DNA of 64,000 nucleotides. It comes from Pogonophryne albipinna (lineage: Eukaryota; Chordata; Actinopteri; Perciformes; Artedidraconidae). Shown piece after piece: positions 47,989 to 59,008 of the stretch. The stretch's first letter is position 1. Every line of letters begins with the position of its first letter. Location: positions 20,887,139 to 20,951,138 of the forward strand of contig CM053248.1 in the NCBI GenBank assembly GCA_028583405.1. Direction: 5' to 3'. The notes beneath the pieces were generated by a model that worked only from the letters and a program-made list of their open reading frames with translations, had not been told where the DNA came from and ran no database searches. The translations under genes were made by a program, and so were the position numbers.

Positions 47989-48750
47989 CACTGAACAAAA
48001 ATATAAACGCAACACTTTTGTTTTTGCTCCCATTTTTCATGAGATGAACTCAAAGATCTAAAACATTTTCTATATACACAAAATAACCATTTCTCTCAAA
48101 TATTGTTCACAAATCTGAAAAAATCTGTGATAGTGAGCACTTCTCCTTTGCCGAGATAATCCATCCCACCTCACAGGTGTGGCATATCAAGATGCTGATT
48201 AGACAGCATGATTATTGCACAGGTGTGCCTTAGGCTGGCCACAATAAAAGGCCACTCTGAAACGTGCAGTTTTGCTTTATTGGGGGGGTCTGGGGGGGTC
48301 CGAAAACCAGTCAGTATCTGGTGGTGGTGGGGTTATGGTATGGGCAGGCGTATGTTATGGACGACGAACACAGGCCACTCGATTCACAACATTACCCTAA
48401 CCCTAACCCTACCCCTACCCCTCACACCAGATACTGACTGGTTTTCGCAAAAAAATAAATAAAGCAAAACTGAACATTTTAGAGTGGCCTTTTATTGTGG
48501 CCAGCCTAAGGCACACCTGTGCAATAATCATGCTGTCTAATCAGCATCTTGATATGCCACACCTGTGAGGTGGGATGGATTATCTCGGCAAAGGAGAAGT
48601 GCTCACTATCACAGATTTTTTCAGATTTGTGAACAATATTTGAGAGAAATGGTTATTTTGTGTATATAGAAAATGTTTTAGATCTTTGAGTTCATCTCAT
48701 GAAAAATGGGAGCAAAAACAAAAGTGTTGCGTTTATATTTTTGTTCAGTG
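47989..48750. mobile_element. Non-autonomous, rearranged derivative of the Tc1-like element
   Basis: Ends CACTGAACAAAAATAT on both sides, flanked by TA (47987-47988 and 48751-48752). The ~285-bp arms match those of the 6235-7849 element closely and retain the ~17 bp missing from that copy's right arm. The transposase gene is gone. The centre holds an inverted piece matching about 6973-7013, a direct piece matching 7018-7038, a CCCTAA-like block, and an inverted second copy of the 3' coding end (CACCAGATACTGACTGG). It could be moved only by a transposase supplied in trans, such as that at 6556-7569. Confidence 0.92.
48394..48422 (+). repeat. Interstitial telomere-like CCCTAA repeat
   Basis: ACCCTAACCCTAACCCTA, then CCCCTACCCCT. 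About three vertebrate telomere units decay into CCCCTA units, inside the Tc1 derivative and absent from the parental-type copy. Confidence 0.8.
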
Positions 48751-48752
48751 TA

Positions 48753-49738
48753 TATATACATGCACATTTTTTTACAATACGTATCATTTAGGCTTATATT
48801 AATCAGCAGAAAAGCAGCTTTAAACAAAAAGAACAAACATGCAAAAAAGGAAAAAGCTACCCGGAATTCAAATGTTGATTTAGAATGTTAACATCAATGT
48901 TATAAATAAAGTTTCTGAATGTGTGTCACAGCCTTAGATACTGATCCATTTAAAAACTGCCTCAAAACGGAAGATCACATCGGGTCATCTTGCTATTTGT
49001 AGTCTCCTGTGTGATCCTCCTGGTTTTAGTGACTCAGCATTCTTTGTTTTCGTCCTGAACACAGCCCACAGTTTAAGCTCCTGGTCGTAAACACTTCTCA
49101 CTTCTGTGTGATTGACATGACAAATCTCACCTTCCCTTAATCATCACCTGTGAGAGGTGGAAAAAATATGATCCCTGCTGATTCACCATGTGTGTCTGTT
49201 ATAACAGACGTGGAAAATATTTAGTTATTCCCATCTTAGATGTTTAATGGGCCACAGTTCTTTTAATGGCCGAGGTGGGAGACACAAAGCAGGGTAACCC
49301 AAGCCGGAGTATCTGCGGCACGCGTTGTTTACTCTCAGCTCAAGACGGGCCTTTTTTTAAAGAAACTATTTATGAAACTACCCTTTGAGTGGAAGGTGAA
49401 ACACAATATTTACCTGTCATGAAACAGGGACAGCTGCCCCTACACAAACTGTACACAAAGCTGCCGAGGTCGGCAGGGCAAATATGAATCATGGGAGTCA
49501 AGCAGGCTTCTGGATGGTTTTAACACAGATGCGTCAGGTTTCCTGGAACCTGCAGAGAAATAAGGAGAATTGGCACTTCTGCTGTTGCAATGTGGGTCAA
49601 TTTGTCTTAACCAACATTGAGTAAGAGAACATTTTTTTGTAACTTCTGTGCGGGTAAAGTACCAAAGAGGAAGTATATATATATGCCCGAAAGAGTGCAC
49701 TACGGCCCAACATAGGCTTGCTTTAATCAACATTTTAC
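48753..49738. other. No gene recognised
   Basis: Mixed DNA with no motif-bearing frames. A short TA repeat lies near 49675-49684. A 133-codon minus-strand frame (49440-49841) overlaps a MITE and lacks domains. Confidence 0.5.
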
Positions 49739-50100
49739 GGGTCCCTATTCTGTTCATTTTCAGCTTTATATTTGTATTTAATGTCTCAACTGTGACATGT
49801 CTCCATGCTTTAATGTTCAAAAAGCTCTTTATTGATCTCATACTGCCTGTGCTGCAGAACCTCTTTTCACCCTCTGTCTGAAACCAGAGCCCAGTCTGCT
49901 CTGATTGGTTAGCTGGCCGGCTCTGTTGTGATTGGTCCCCCGCTTAGAGATGTGTCAGAGATGTCTCGGCCCTTAGCCTATCATGTGCAATGTGTAGGAG
50001 CGCTAGCCAATAGAATCGCAAGTGTTACATAGTGATGTCACTCTGAGTCCAATCGAGGCGTTTCATGCAAATTATCGGTAGATAACGTACCCCGATTCAA
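49739..50100 (-). mobile_element. Copy of the 13.4-kb MITE family, inverted
   Basis: 49800-49990 is similar to the reverse complement of 13560-13745, including GGTTAGCTGGCCGGCTCTG and TTCACCCTCTGTCTGAAACC. The left end resembles GGGTCCCTATTCTG. Boundaries are approximate and no TTAA pair is defined. Confidence 0.55.
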
Positions 50101-50567
50101 CGAACTCAGTCCTGGGGACTTGCTGCATTTAAAATAATGACACCATTTCTGCAATAACAATTAGGGATGCTCCGATCGATTGGGCGGGGCCTATGGGGAT
50201 CTTCCATTTAAAGTGATGTTTAAAACTCAGTTAATGGGGCTCATTCACTGGCGCTTCCACAAACAACAACCAACATAATTATTACATTCAAATGAAGTAC
50301 ATTATTCCAGTTTACATTAACTTTGGATAATAACACGGGAGAAATGAGCGGAGCCTCTCTCTTTTCCTCTCTCCCTCTCTCCCTCCCTCTCTCTCCTGAC
50401 AGCCTGTCAGTATCTCATGCAGCTCACTGATCCAGTAATGAGTGACCCGACAGTGAAGAATAAATATATTTATAACTAGTTTAGCTTGTTCCAGAGGTAG
50501 ATGAAATAGCTAAGTGTGTTAGGTCTAACTCTTAGTGTGTGTGTTGCTCCGCTCAGCGGTCCGTCAC

Positions 50568-51248
50568 CAGAGTTGGGTGTAACGCGTTACTGTAATAATA
50601 TTACTTTTGTCGGTAATGGAGTAGTGTAACGCACTACTTTTATAATTCAGTAATCACACTACAGTTACTAACATTGCCCCGACACGCGTTACTTCGTTAC
50701 TTACTAAAATCAGTCATAATCACACTGACAGACAAGAGGGGTTTCCGCCGCAGGTTTATATGTACGTAATCTGCACGACTTGCGCGTCCACGTGCAGTGC
50801 TGCATAAACATGGCTGAGTCAGCGATAACTTTCGAGGTATGGAGGTATGCCCATTATTTTGAGTTCGTCCGAATAATAGACAGGAATGTGACGGTGAGGT
50901 GCAAACTGTGTCCAGGCCAGAAGCTGTTATCCACTGCTGTAAACACCACGTCAAACCTCAACAAACACCTGCAAAGAACACATGCTAAGATGAAGCTAAC
51001 GCACACACTATTTGTTGTTTGTTTATATCACGTAGTCTGTCCTTCTTCTCTGTCTTCCGCTTGTTGCCTGTTTTGAATGACGAATACACACTACCGTCGC
51101 CTGCTGGTAAGGAGAGTTATTGCCACTCACGCATGGGCAGTTCGTACGTGCTCGGCGAGTAAAGTAACAAGTTACTTTATGTAGAGAATAACGAAGTAGT
51201 GTAATATATTATATATATATATTTTTTTTAGTGACAACCCCATCTCTG
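50568..51248 (+). mobile_element. hAT MITE (CAGAGTTGGG end) with BED finger
   Basis: The left end is CAGAGTTGGGTGTAACG and the right end reversed is CAGAGATGGGGTTGTC. The flanks TCCGTCAC (50560-50567) and CCCGTCAC (51249-51256) agree at seven of eight bases. Sub-terminal GTAACG/CGTTACT motifs are characteristic of this fish hAT type. It carries a BED-finger exon but no catalytic domain. Confidence 0.85.
50810..50998 (+). pseudogene. BED zinc finger of a hAT transposase (isolated)
   Basis: From ATG at 50810 the frame encodes a full BED finger: W11, Y16-F17, then C31-K-L-C34 and TSNLNKHLQRTH with H53 and H58. The pattern C-x2-C...H-x4-H is complete. The frame stays open to 51076 but the last 25 residues look non-coding. 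The catalytic core that should follow is absent. This is the DNA-binding module of an hAT (ZBED-like) transposase left in a deletion derivative. Confidence 0.75.
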
Positions 51249-51524
51249 CCCGTCACAGCGGGTGGAGCTGCAGGATTTCTGCTTCACACACGTTGCATAC
51301 CGCTATTTTATTGTCATTTTCGGGCACCTTAAAATACTGACAGACTGGTGATGCCATTTTGGCGAGCTTGTTTTGCCGCACACTGAGAAAAGTGTCATGT
51401 ATTTTAGGTCATGCGATCGGCTCTCGCGATTGGCATTTTTAGAGAGCACCGATCGATCGGCAGAGAGTGAGTATCGGCCGATATCGATCGGCGGCCGATT
51501 GATCGGAGCATCCCTAATAACAAT

Positions 51525-51890
51525 AACTAACAGCATCTGAAAACTAATTGAATAAGTTTAATAAAGTTAAAGAGCCTGTGACAGCCTACCAACAACTGTT
51601 GTGCAAAGAAATATTGGGCTACTAGTAATCTCGAACCGTCAGCTTAAAAAAGAAGGTGCAATACCGTTCCGATAAATATCAATAATTTCGAACATCGCGG
51701 GGAAATTCCTTCGACTCATTTTTAAGTTTTGGGGGAAGCCGGAAGTGACGTCAATGCGGGAACGCTTCACTGTGCGGCGAGAGAGCGAAACACGGATAAA
51801 GTGTGTTGTCATGCGTAGAAATGGTGAATTACTGAGTTTAGGCACGTTAATAACGTTTTAATGAAGTTGACTACAGTATATTCATATTTG
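51525..51890. other. No gene recognised
   Basis: Unassigned DNA between the hAT element and the tandem repeat; contains a TGACGTCA-like site near 51747. Confidence 0.45.
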
Positions 51891-52225
51891 TCAGTGCTTT
51901 CATGTCAATTCGGCGAACATAAACATAAATGATCTTGGTGAAGATGATGATTAAATTAGGATTAAAAATCGGTAGTGAGAGCTGCTGAATTTCCTCCCGT
52001 CGGATGTGATATAAAAACAAATCGATTATTTTTGTAGTTGTAAACTCAAGTGGATTAAACTACATTTATTAGTGCTTTCATGTCAATTCGGCGAACATAT
52101 GATACATTAAATGATCGTGAGGATGATGATTAAAAATCGTTTGTTTGAGCCGGTCTGCATTTCCTGATGAGAAAACAAACCGGTGCTTTTTGTAGTCGTA
52201 GTACACCAACATGGATTAAACGTGT
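51891..52225 (+). repeat. Tandem duplication, period ~178 bp, two diverged copies
   Basis: AGTGCTTTCATGTCAATTCGG followed by CGAACAT occurs at 51893 and 52071. Each copy continues through GATGATGATTAA, an AAAACAAA...TTTGTAGT stretch and GGATTAAAC (52052 and 52213). The second copy is about 17 bp shorter. Confidence 0.75.
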
Positions 52226-52371
52226 GTTTTTTTTGCCACAATGTTGGGGAAATTAATGGATAAAATGCACGGATTATTATTATTATTCCCACTCCGATCG
52301 GGACACTAGGTCCACCATTTCCCCGCAGCGAGGCTCCCCCCGTTGACAGTTTACGTGGGCTGGGCTGGGTG

Positions 52372-52540
52372 CAGTGGCGGACTGGCCATCAGGACGAATC
52401 CCGATGGGCCGATACCGAAGTGGGCCGGTCAGATAAGTCACTAGCACATCCCCCATTCCCCCCCGTTGACAACTTACTAGCGGTACCGAAGTGGGCCGGT
52501 CGAGAGTCTCGGGCTGATTTTTAGTCCCATTCCACCACTG
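52372..52540. mobile_element. Short hAT-type MITE (CAGTGGCGGACTGGCC end)
   Basis: The left end is CAGTGGCGGACTGGCC and the right end reversed is CAGTGGTGGAATGGGA. The flanks GCTGGGTG and GCTACATG share five of eight bases. The interior holds two GAAGTGGGCCGGTC repeats. A related left-end-like sequence starts near 59421 (CAGTCCCGGACTGGCC). Confidence 0.55.
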
Positions 52541-53173
52541 GCTACATGACCGTATGATCGCCCATATTGACGCACCTAATTCCTAAACTTCTAACAGATA
52601 CAACATAAACCGATCCTTCAGCTTCATATGAGCTCTCAGACACGTTCAAAATTAAACTGTCATCGCTGTCTGAGCTTGCTGCTGTGTGCGCCATCGTGCG
52701 TTTACATGCAGATGCTGGGATCCGGAACGGTGCAGCTGGAGCGTTTGGCCCGCAATGACGTCACACATCATTTGGCGGGATTTGAAGAATCCCCGAGAAG
52801 ATCCAGAATATGGTCAACATTGAAGGGCAGATTAATGGTTATCAAAGTACAAATATCCAAAATCAGTTCAGTAACGGTTTTCAAGGGGACAATATTTACT
52901 CAAATGTATGGGTTTGGATGATGGGGGAAACTCGTGTCACAGGCTCTTTAAAACGGCTTGATTTGATTTGCAACCCTTGCCCTCCATGTGTGTGGATGGC
53001 TTTAACACAGGTTTAAAATTCACCACATCCTGGGTTGTTTCTAAATAACTCACAGGAAAGGATGTTGCCACATTTTAGGGAAGCAGGAGGGTTTACCAGT
53101 TCTGTTCTTACTCCAGCATCTCCAGCTCAGACGGTGGCCTCGCATGGTGTCTCGAAAAATGAAGGAGCAGGCA
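52541..53173. other. No gene recognised
   Basis: A 97-codon frame at 52628-52921 lacks recognised motifs; other frames are short. Confidence 0.45.
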
Positions 53174-53181
53174 TCGGTTAC

Positions 53182-54408
53182 TAGGGGTGTAATGGTTAGC
53201 AAACATTTCGGTTCGGTACGTACCTCGGTTTTTAGGCCACGGTTCGGTTCGGTACGTTTTCGGTGCAGCAAACAAAATTATCACAAAACATAAAATATAT
53301 ATATTTTTTTTTTTATTATTATTAAACTGTGAATTATGTATTCACTCAAATAAATACAAAATAAAATAAACATTAAGGTGCAGCATTTCGATGAACTGAA
53401 ATAGTCTGTATTTGAACTTTACTGTACTAGTACTCACACAACATAAACTATTAGTTTTGGGTTTTTAATCATTATTAAACTGTGAATATTCACTCAAATA
53501 AATACAAAATATAATAAAATAAACATTAAGGTGCAGCATTTCGATGAACTGAAATAATCTGTATTTGAACTGTACTAGTACCTAAGCAGCCACTTTGACA
53601 TTAGGACTTGCTTGTCATGGTATTTTCATTTTTTTTTTAAAGAAAAATGAACTTGTCCACATTGCTTGCCGAAAGGTCAGATCTGCTGGCACTAACAATG
53701 TCTCCTGCTGTGGGGAATACCCTCTCGCTAGGGACAGAGGTAGCAGATACAGCCAGGTAGCGCTTTGCTAACATGGCAACATGAAGATATTTGGCGTTTG
53801 TAATAGCTTTGGCTCGGTCTGAACTTTTTGCGAGTGGTGGAGGCTTAAATGCTAGCGGGAGTAGGGTTTGCACTTCAGTCTTTTTTCTTTTGGTACCGGT
53901 GATATTCCTGTTCGGGTGATGCCTTTTCAAATGAGTGTGCAAGTTTGATGTATTGCCAGCCGCGTAACCAATTTTAGTTGAACAATGCCGACAAACAGCT
54001 TTGGTTCGGTCCACCTGTCTTTGTCCGTCATCCTTGTACGTAACTGCGAAACCAAAATGTTCCCAAACCGGAGACTTCAATGATGCTGGAGGATTTTCGA
54101 GCTCAACTTTATCTGCGTTCACCATTTCGAGAGTTCCTCAAATTACTGACTACATTTGAACGCATCCCTGTGACCAGCTCTCATAGTATGCCTCTCGTCC
54201 AATGAAATGACTTGGTCGCTCTATGACGCGTTGAACCCAATGTGAGCAAATTACTCTGAATGCTGCGACGCAGCACCTGAGATTACTTCCAAAAATGTGT
54301 TCACGTTCTCAATTGTTTACGTTTAAAGTTATATTCGTTCGGTACACTTCGGTACACACGTGTACCGAACCGAAGGGCCCGTACCGTACGTATACCGTTA
54401 CACCCCTA
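53182..54408 (-). mobile_element. hAT deletion derivative encoding a mini-transposase, target duplication TCGGTTAC
   Basis: The left end is TAGGGGTGTAATGGTT and the right end reversed is TAGGGGTGTAACGGTA. A perfect 8-bp duplication TCGGTTAC flanks it (53174-53181 and 54409-54416). Sub-terminal regions have repeated CGGTTCGGTAC motifs on the left and GTACCGAACCGAA on the right. A ~170-bp AT-rich segment with GTGCAGCATTTCGATGAAC is present twice (near 53381 and 53533). The only gene is the 162-residue BED-hATC protein on the minus strand. Confidence 0.93.
53637..54125 (-). CDS. BED-hATC mini-transposase (internal deletion), open
   Basis: The 162-residue frame starts at an ATG at 54125 (MVNADKVELE). 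Residues 20-70 are a complete BED zinc finger: W21, F24, C45-R-H-C48, and NLHTHLKRHH with H65 and H69/H70. A linker (73-108) leads to AKAITNAKYLH, where the catalytic core should begin. Instead the sequence jumps to VAMLAKRYLAV, ATSVPSERVF, GDIVSASR and NVDKFIFL, the hAT C-terminal dimerisation domain of ZBED-like proteins. All catalytic aspartates are deleted and the junction is in frame. The product could bind the element's ends and dimerise with full-length transposase but could not cut DNA; a repressor or passenger role is an inference. The final FIFL is followed by a stop in an A-run. Confidence 0.85.
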   Translation of the reverse strand: MVNADKVELENPPASLKSPVWEHFGFAVTYKDDGQRQVDRTKAVCRHCSTKIGYAAGNTSNLHTHLKRHHPNRNITGTKRKKTEVQTLLPLAFKPPPLAKSSDRAKAITNAKYLHVAMLAKRYLAVSATSVPSERVFPTAGDIVSASRSDLSASNVDKFIFL

Positions 54409-54416
54409 TCGGTTAC

Positions 54417-56510
54417 TGTTTGCTACACCGTTCTGTCTTAAAGGTGTCAGTCATGCAATGCGTGCAAATAGGCAGGTGTGTCGAATTACAATGATCACAT
54501 TTGAAAGCTCATTTTGACCAGAAATAAAATAGTGACATGCACAGTTCACCAACTCAGTTTCAACTTTTGAGCCTTGAGTCTCACATACAATGTTGCAGAT
54601 GCAAAATGTACAACATGCATTAGTCCTATCCATCAAACATACAGTGCAGATAAACCTCATTGTGTTCAGAGGGTCATATGGAGACCTTGCACAGTGGAGA
54701 CCTTGTGATGAAGGTGAACTCACACAGGTCCGCAGGGCCGCGCTTCGATAAACCGCCGGAGGGGCTGACGTAGGCCAGTGTCCGGCCTGGGCCCGCTGGC
54801 CGGCTGCCTGTAAACAGCCCCTCCACTCAGTCACACCGACTCCCACTGCAGCTGGTTCCACCTATTGTTCCCCGCTGCCGGAGAGAGCGTCACAGGCTGC
54901 ACAGCGACACCTCGCAAGATGTCCCCAGAGTGACCGAGGGCACCTCTTTCACACACTTCATCTCAATCTGTCAGGAAAATGGACCATGAGCGCAGAGTGG
55001 AGAATTCTACTGCAGGTTTCACTAAGCTGAGAGACCCCTGCAGGACTGTTTGACCTGGAAGACGGAGGGAAAGTTCACTTCAATGCTTAGCTGGCTGCAC
55101 ACGTCGGCCATACGTTTAAACCTTTTTTTGTGTTTGTAGCAAAAACCAGCAGTATTTATACATGCCCTTGAAACAGGCACTCTGCAGTCCAGTTTACGGA
55201 CACATACAGAAGCATATGTTCATCCTGCAGCAACAGTGTGTTAAATGGGCACCGTGGTGGTGAAATGTACTACACAGATTGAGAATGTGTGAGCCTGTTT
55301 GGAGAAGCTGTCGTTTGTCAACTGTGAATGCAGGAATGTGAGTCAGACAGGTGTACAGTGCCTTGGCTCTGCACACTACACACGCCTACTGCAAGAAAGG
55401 AGTGTAACAAATAAAGTGTCAGTGCTCTGGGTGACCTCTGCATGTTGTCACTGTTTTTACTCTGTGTTTTTCTTTAGTCGCTGAGGAACGCTTTGACAGG
55501 AAATTTGCGGTAGGATCTGAATCCGGCCCTTCCTTCTATCTTTTTCCTGAAGTTAGGAAGTCCCTGTGTATATTTAGATCACAGCTGTCCACTGTGGAAA
55601 TATTCAAGGCCTGGAATGGCTCAGGGAAGGTGAGAGCGACCAGACTGAAACATGCAGAGCCAAACAGGGCAGGGTTTGATGCTTTCTTTTTATTTTCCAT
55701 CTTACTAATAATTAGGTACACATTAGTTACAGCCCTGACTAATAACAAACATATTCTATCTATTCTAGGTCTGAAACTATTTGTTGATAATCTATTAGTG
55801 CTATGACAGATTATTACTGACGTTATTATTACTACTTTTAATCACTCATATATATTAAAAGTGCCACATTTTCTTAGCGTCCAACTTCTAAAGGCAAGAA
55901 TTTATGTAATGTCTGTTTATATAATTGATATCTTTGTTTTAAAATAATGATTTATTTTTTATAATTATGTAATTATAGTTTAGGTTTTGGAATGTTGGTC
56001 AAATACATTTAGATTTCCCTTTGAGCCCTGGAAATTAGGGATTTTTTCTTACTAATGACAGACAAAACTATTCATCTATAAATAAATATAAATTAAAGTA
56101 TAAAACAGGGCTAAACTTGCATTTATTTTCATATTTTTAATAAATCAGACAAAAAAACAGAACTGATCATGCTTTAGGGGGAAACAGTCTCTTAAACAAA
56201 GTTTATTTAGTAGCTGTTCTGGAGTGGTTTAGCTCAGACAGACTTCTTCAGCAATAGATGTTCACATTTTTGTCTTAACTTTTCTTTGTGGAAAAAAACA
56301 AACATCTGCTTAACGTCTGATAATTTGATATGATCAAAAATTCCAGAAACGATACAAAATAAACCTTGTGGTGAATCTTTTTTCCCAGTTGCTTTTTCCA
56401 AGGTCAAGAATAATTGAAAGGAAAAAAAATACGAAAACATTGTTAGAAATAATTTTGCTGCAAAAAACCCAAGACTAACTGATTCATTTTCAGTGATTGT
56501 TTGGATTTGC
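54417..56510. other. No gene recognised; locally GC-rich
   Basis: 54720-55000 is richer in G+C than its surroundings, with scattered CpG. A 136-codon minus-strand frame crosses it (54451-54861) but shows no domain and no splice context I can support. From about 55700 the sequence becomes AT-rich and featureless. Confidence 0.5.
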
Positions 56511-56518
56511 ATTCTAAC

Positions 56519-57012
56519 TAGTGTTGTCACGATACCAACATTTTGGTTTCGACACCGATACCAAGTCAAGAAATGCGATTCCGATTCTTTTTCGATACTT
56601 TTCTTAAAAAAAGGGAAACTTTTTGAAACTATCAGAGATATAGCTAAAATAGTTCCAAATTTCGCTTCTGGCGTCTTTTTTGTCAACAAGCCGAGGTGCA
56701 GCGGCAGTTGCACTCCCACTTGCAGCCATGCTTCTCCTTTTCTCACATGCTCTGGCAGCTTGCACGTGCACGAGAGAGGGGAGGGACTTAGAGCGTGCTT
56801 GAGAGGGGAGGGACTGCAGGCACGGTTGCAGTGCAGGGAGTGGAAGCAGAGCGCTGAACACACACGGCTCTTATTAAAATGGCGCTTTCTCACCGGAGTA
56901 CTTTTCCCCGTCTTTCTTAAAGTACCGATACTAATGAAACGGAGGAATCGTAAAGTTTTTAACGGCAGGGTATCGCTGTACCTTTCAATTATCGGTACAC
57001 CGTGCAACACTA
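56519..57012. mobile_element. 494-bp hAT-type MITE (TAGTGTTGTCACGATA end)
   Basis: The left end is TAGTGTTGTCACGATACC and the right end reversed is TAGTGTTGCACGGTGTAC. The flanks ATTCTAAC (56511-56518) and TTTCTAAC (57013-57020) match at seven of eight bases. Sub-terminal CGATACC / GGTATCG motifs are shared. The long open frames on both strands over this region have no recognised domain and are treated as chance. Confidence 0.85.
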
Positions 57013-57052
57013 TTTCTAACAAAAACAAATTTGGAGTGTTTTTGCTATTCAA

Positions 57053-58294
57053 CCTGTTAAGCCCGGGGGCGGGGGGCTCCCGCAACATCTTGCAAGAAAC
57101 AGCGTCTGAGGGCTTCTTAACATTTAACAACCTATTAATATGTCATACCCACTTAACGGGAAGAAACTCAGCTACCTGGCGATATGAACCATTTTTACCA
57201 AAAAGAAAACACAACTGTAACGCCCAGCCTCTGAATTAGCACTAAGCAAAAGAGTGCTAACGCACTTGGCACATAACTCACGGTAGACATATTGTATACT
57301 TCATCGGATCTGCACAAACAGATATCATATGAAAGCTGAGATTCCACGGATTCCATGGTATAAGTATCATCACTGTGCGACCAGAACTCGTGGCAGCAAA
57401 GGCAAAACACACAACTTAGCTTTACGTGGCCAAAACGGCAAATGCTTCTTACCTTTGCTGTTTTCTGATGCAAAAGTTGTGTTCAATGGCATTACAACGC
57501 ATATAAACGCTGCTGAAGGTTAATCCAATGTCTCAGTGTCACTTTGAAATGATTACTGATAATCCATCATAACATTTATGTCAATAAGCGGAGTTTTCAT
57601 ATATAGCTATGAGAGCTACGAGAGTGTATGAGAGCTTCCGGTTTTGGGCATGCTGCACATCATTCTCATTCACCAATGGTAATGTTTAGATGGATTTAGG
57701 AACTTCCCCTTGATTCTATTGGCTCTATCGGTTCAAAAGAGGTGTCAATCATCAAAATCGACAGATGGGTTCCAGAGATATGGCAAATGCACCCAAATGA
57801 CCACAGAAGTGTTTTTTTTTCTAAACTTCTCTTAAAAAGGTCAGATTTCACTTGTTTTGCATCAATCTTTTTTACATTATTACATTACATTGCATTTAGC
57901 TGACACTTTTATCCAAAGCGACTTACAATAAGTGCATTCGACCAAGAAGACATCAGGTTTCTTGATACAGGGTACTTATTATATGTTATAGTTTGAATTC
58001 CTAAAGCTTTTAGTCTACTATCCCATCATTCAAGGGTGGTTTTCACTATAAGTAATGTTTTTTTTTGGACGGAAACTATAATTGTTTTTACTATGTTCAA
58101 TCTGAATTTAGTTTAAAATAAAAACATCTATATTGATTCTGACTTTATCTATCCAACTCACAGGTTTATCATTGCTTTGAGAAAAAAGATGATTAATTTA
58201 CCCCTTTTAGAAGTGAAGATATACTGTAGTCATTTGTTCTGGGAATGTCATTTTTGAGCCCGAGTCCTGAAAAACAGGCTCAGGGCTTAACAGG
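57053..58294. mobile_element. Candidate TTAA-type MITE (CCTGTTAAGCCC ends)
   Basis: The left end is CCTGTTAAGCCCGGGG and the right end reversed is CCTGTTAAGCCCTGAGCC. TTAA lies four bases inside each end, so the true target duplication may be TTAA with ends GCCC. There is no transposase; the interior includes a SINE tail at 57884-57990. Confidence 0.55.
57884..57990 (-). repeat. SINE 3'-tail fragment
   Basis: Contains the same TAAGTCGCTTTGGATAAAAG tail (minus strand) and ATGTAATGTAAT repeat as the SINE at 31803-31962, without the tRNA-like head. Confidence 0.6.
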
Positions 58295-59008
58295 TTAACA
58301 CCAGAGGAAATGATACAAAAAAATAAAATAAATGCTTTACAAAAAAATAAAAATAAATGCTTTACAAAAAAAGTGTGATAACAAAAGTGAAAGAATTTTT
58401 CTCCTAAAGTTTAGGGGCCCTAATAGGCAAATTCCCGGTATATCCTTAGAAATACAAAATAGAAACAGAAAGAGAACAATTATTAATACTCTGTTTTAAA
58501 AGCTGACAGACACTTTTAAGCATCGACTTCTCCTCATCACTTCCAGAGCCGCCCGCCCTGGGATTTCCCAGAGTTCCGTGACCTCGGTAGTGTGCACGTT
58601 CCCCGCAACCAGCTGTCATGTTCTTCGTGTGAAACAGCTGTGTGAGCGGAAAAAGGGTGTGACGGACAGGAGACAATAACTGTTGCAGGGCCGAGGTCCT
58701 CTTTTTAGAATCCTCTGACCTGTTTCCAGTGCGGGTCGGAGATTCCAGAGGAGCTGGGAGTGTTTGGGTTGCTGCTGCAGGAAGAGCCGGACAACTGCAC
58801 TGCAACCTGACACTCAATCAAAGAGCCTGTGAAAATTCATCCTCTCGTTATAGAGGTGTTTTTATGTAAAGGTTAGTGAGGCTGGATGCCCCCGTCTTCC
58901 TGTGATTGTCCCAGTTATGCTCCTGTTACTATGACTGAGCAGAAGTTATGCAGAACTGGGAGTGTGATTTACAGCCGTGGAACACAATAGATTGAATGCC
59001 TTACATCA
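58295..59008. other. No gene recognised
   Basis: It includes a tandem repeat of AAATAAATGCTTTACAAAAA at about 58321-58373 (two copies). A 123-codon minus-strand frame (58446-58817) has no recognised domain. Confidence 0.5.

Larger units (their letters stand above)
50162..51516. mobile_element. hAT element (TAGGGATGCTCCGATC ends), target duplication ATAACAAT
   Basis: Both ends read TAGGGATGCTCCGATC inwards. A perfect 8-bp duplication ATAACAAT flanks it (50154-50161 and 51517-51524). GATCGG motifs are repeated near the right end. It contains a nested hAT MITE (50568-51248); its own 670 bp are non-coding. A second copy in opposite orientation is cut off at the end of the window (63762-64000). 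Confidence 0.92.

Noticed and set aside
48394..48422. A true telomere or chromosome-end junction
   Set aside because: Only about three CCCTAA units, sitting inside a Tc1 derivative; an interstitial insert.
54451..54861. 136-codon frame in a GC-rich stretch
   Set aside because: No domain, no supporting splice or start context; composition explains the open frame.
56234..57239. Two long overlapping frames (298 and 248 codons) on opposite strands
   Set aside because: They span a 494-bp hAT MITE and its flanks and contain no recognisable motif; overlap on both strands with no homology is typical of chance frames.
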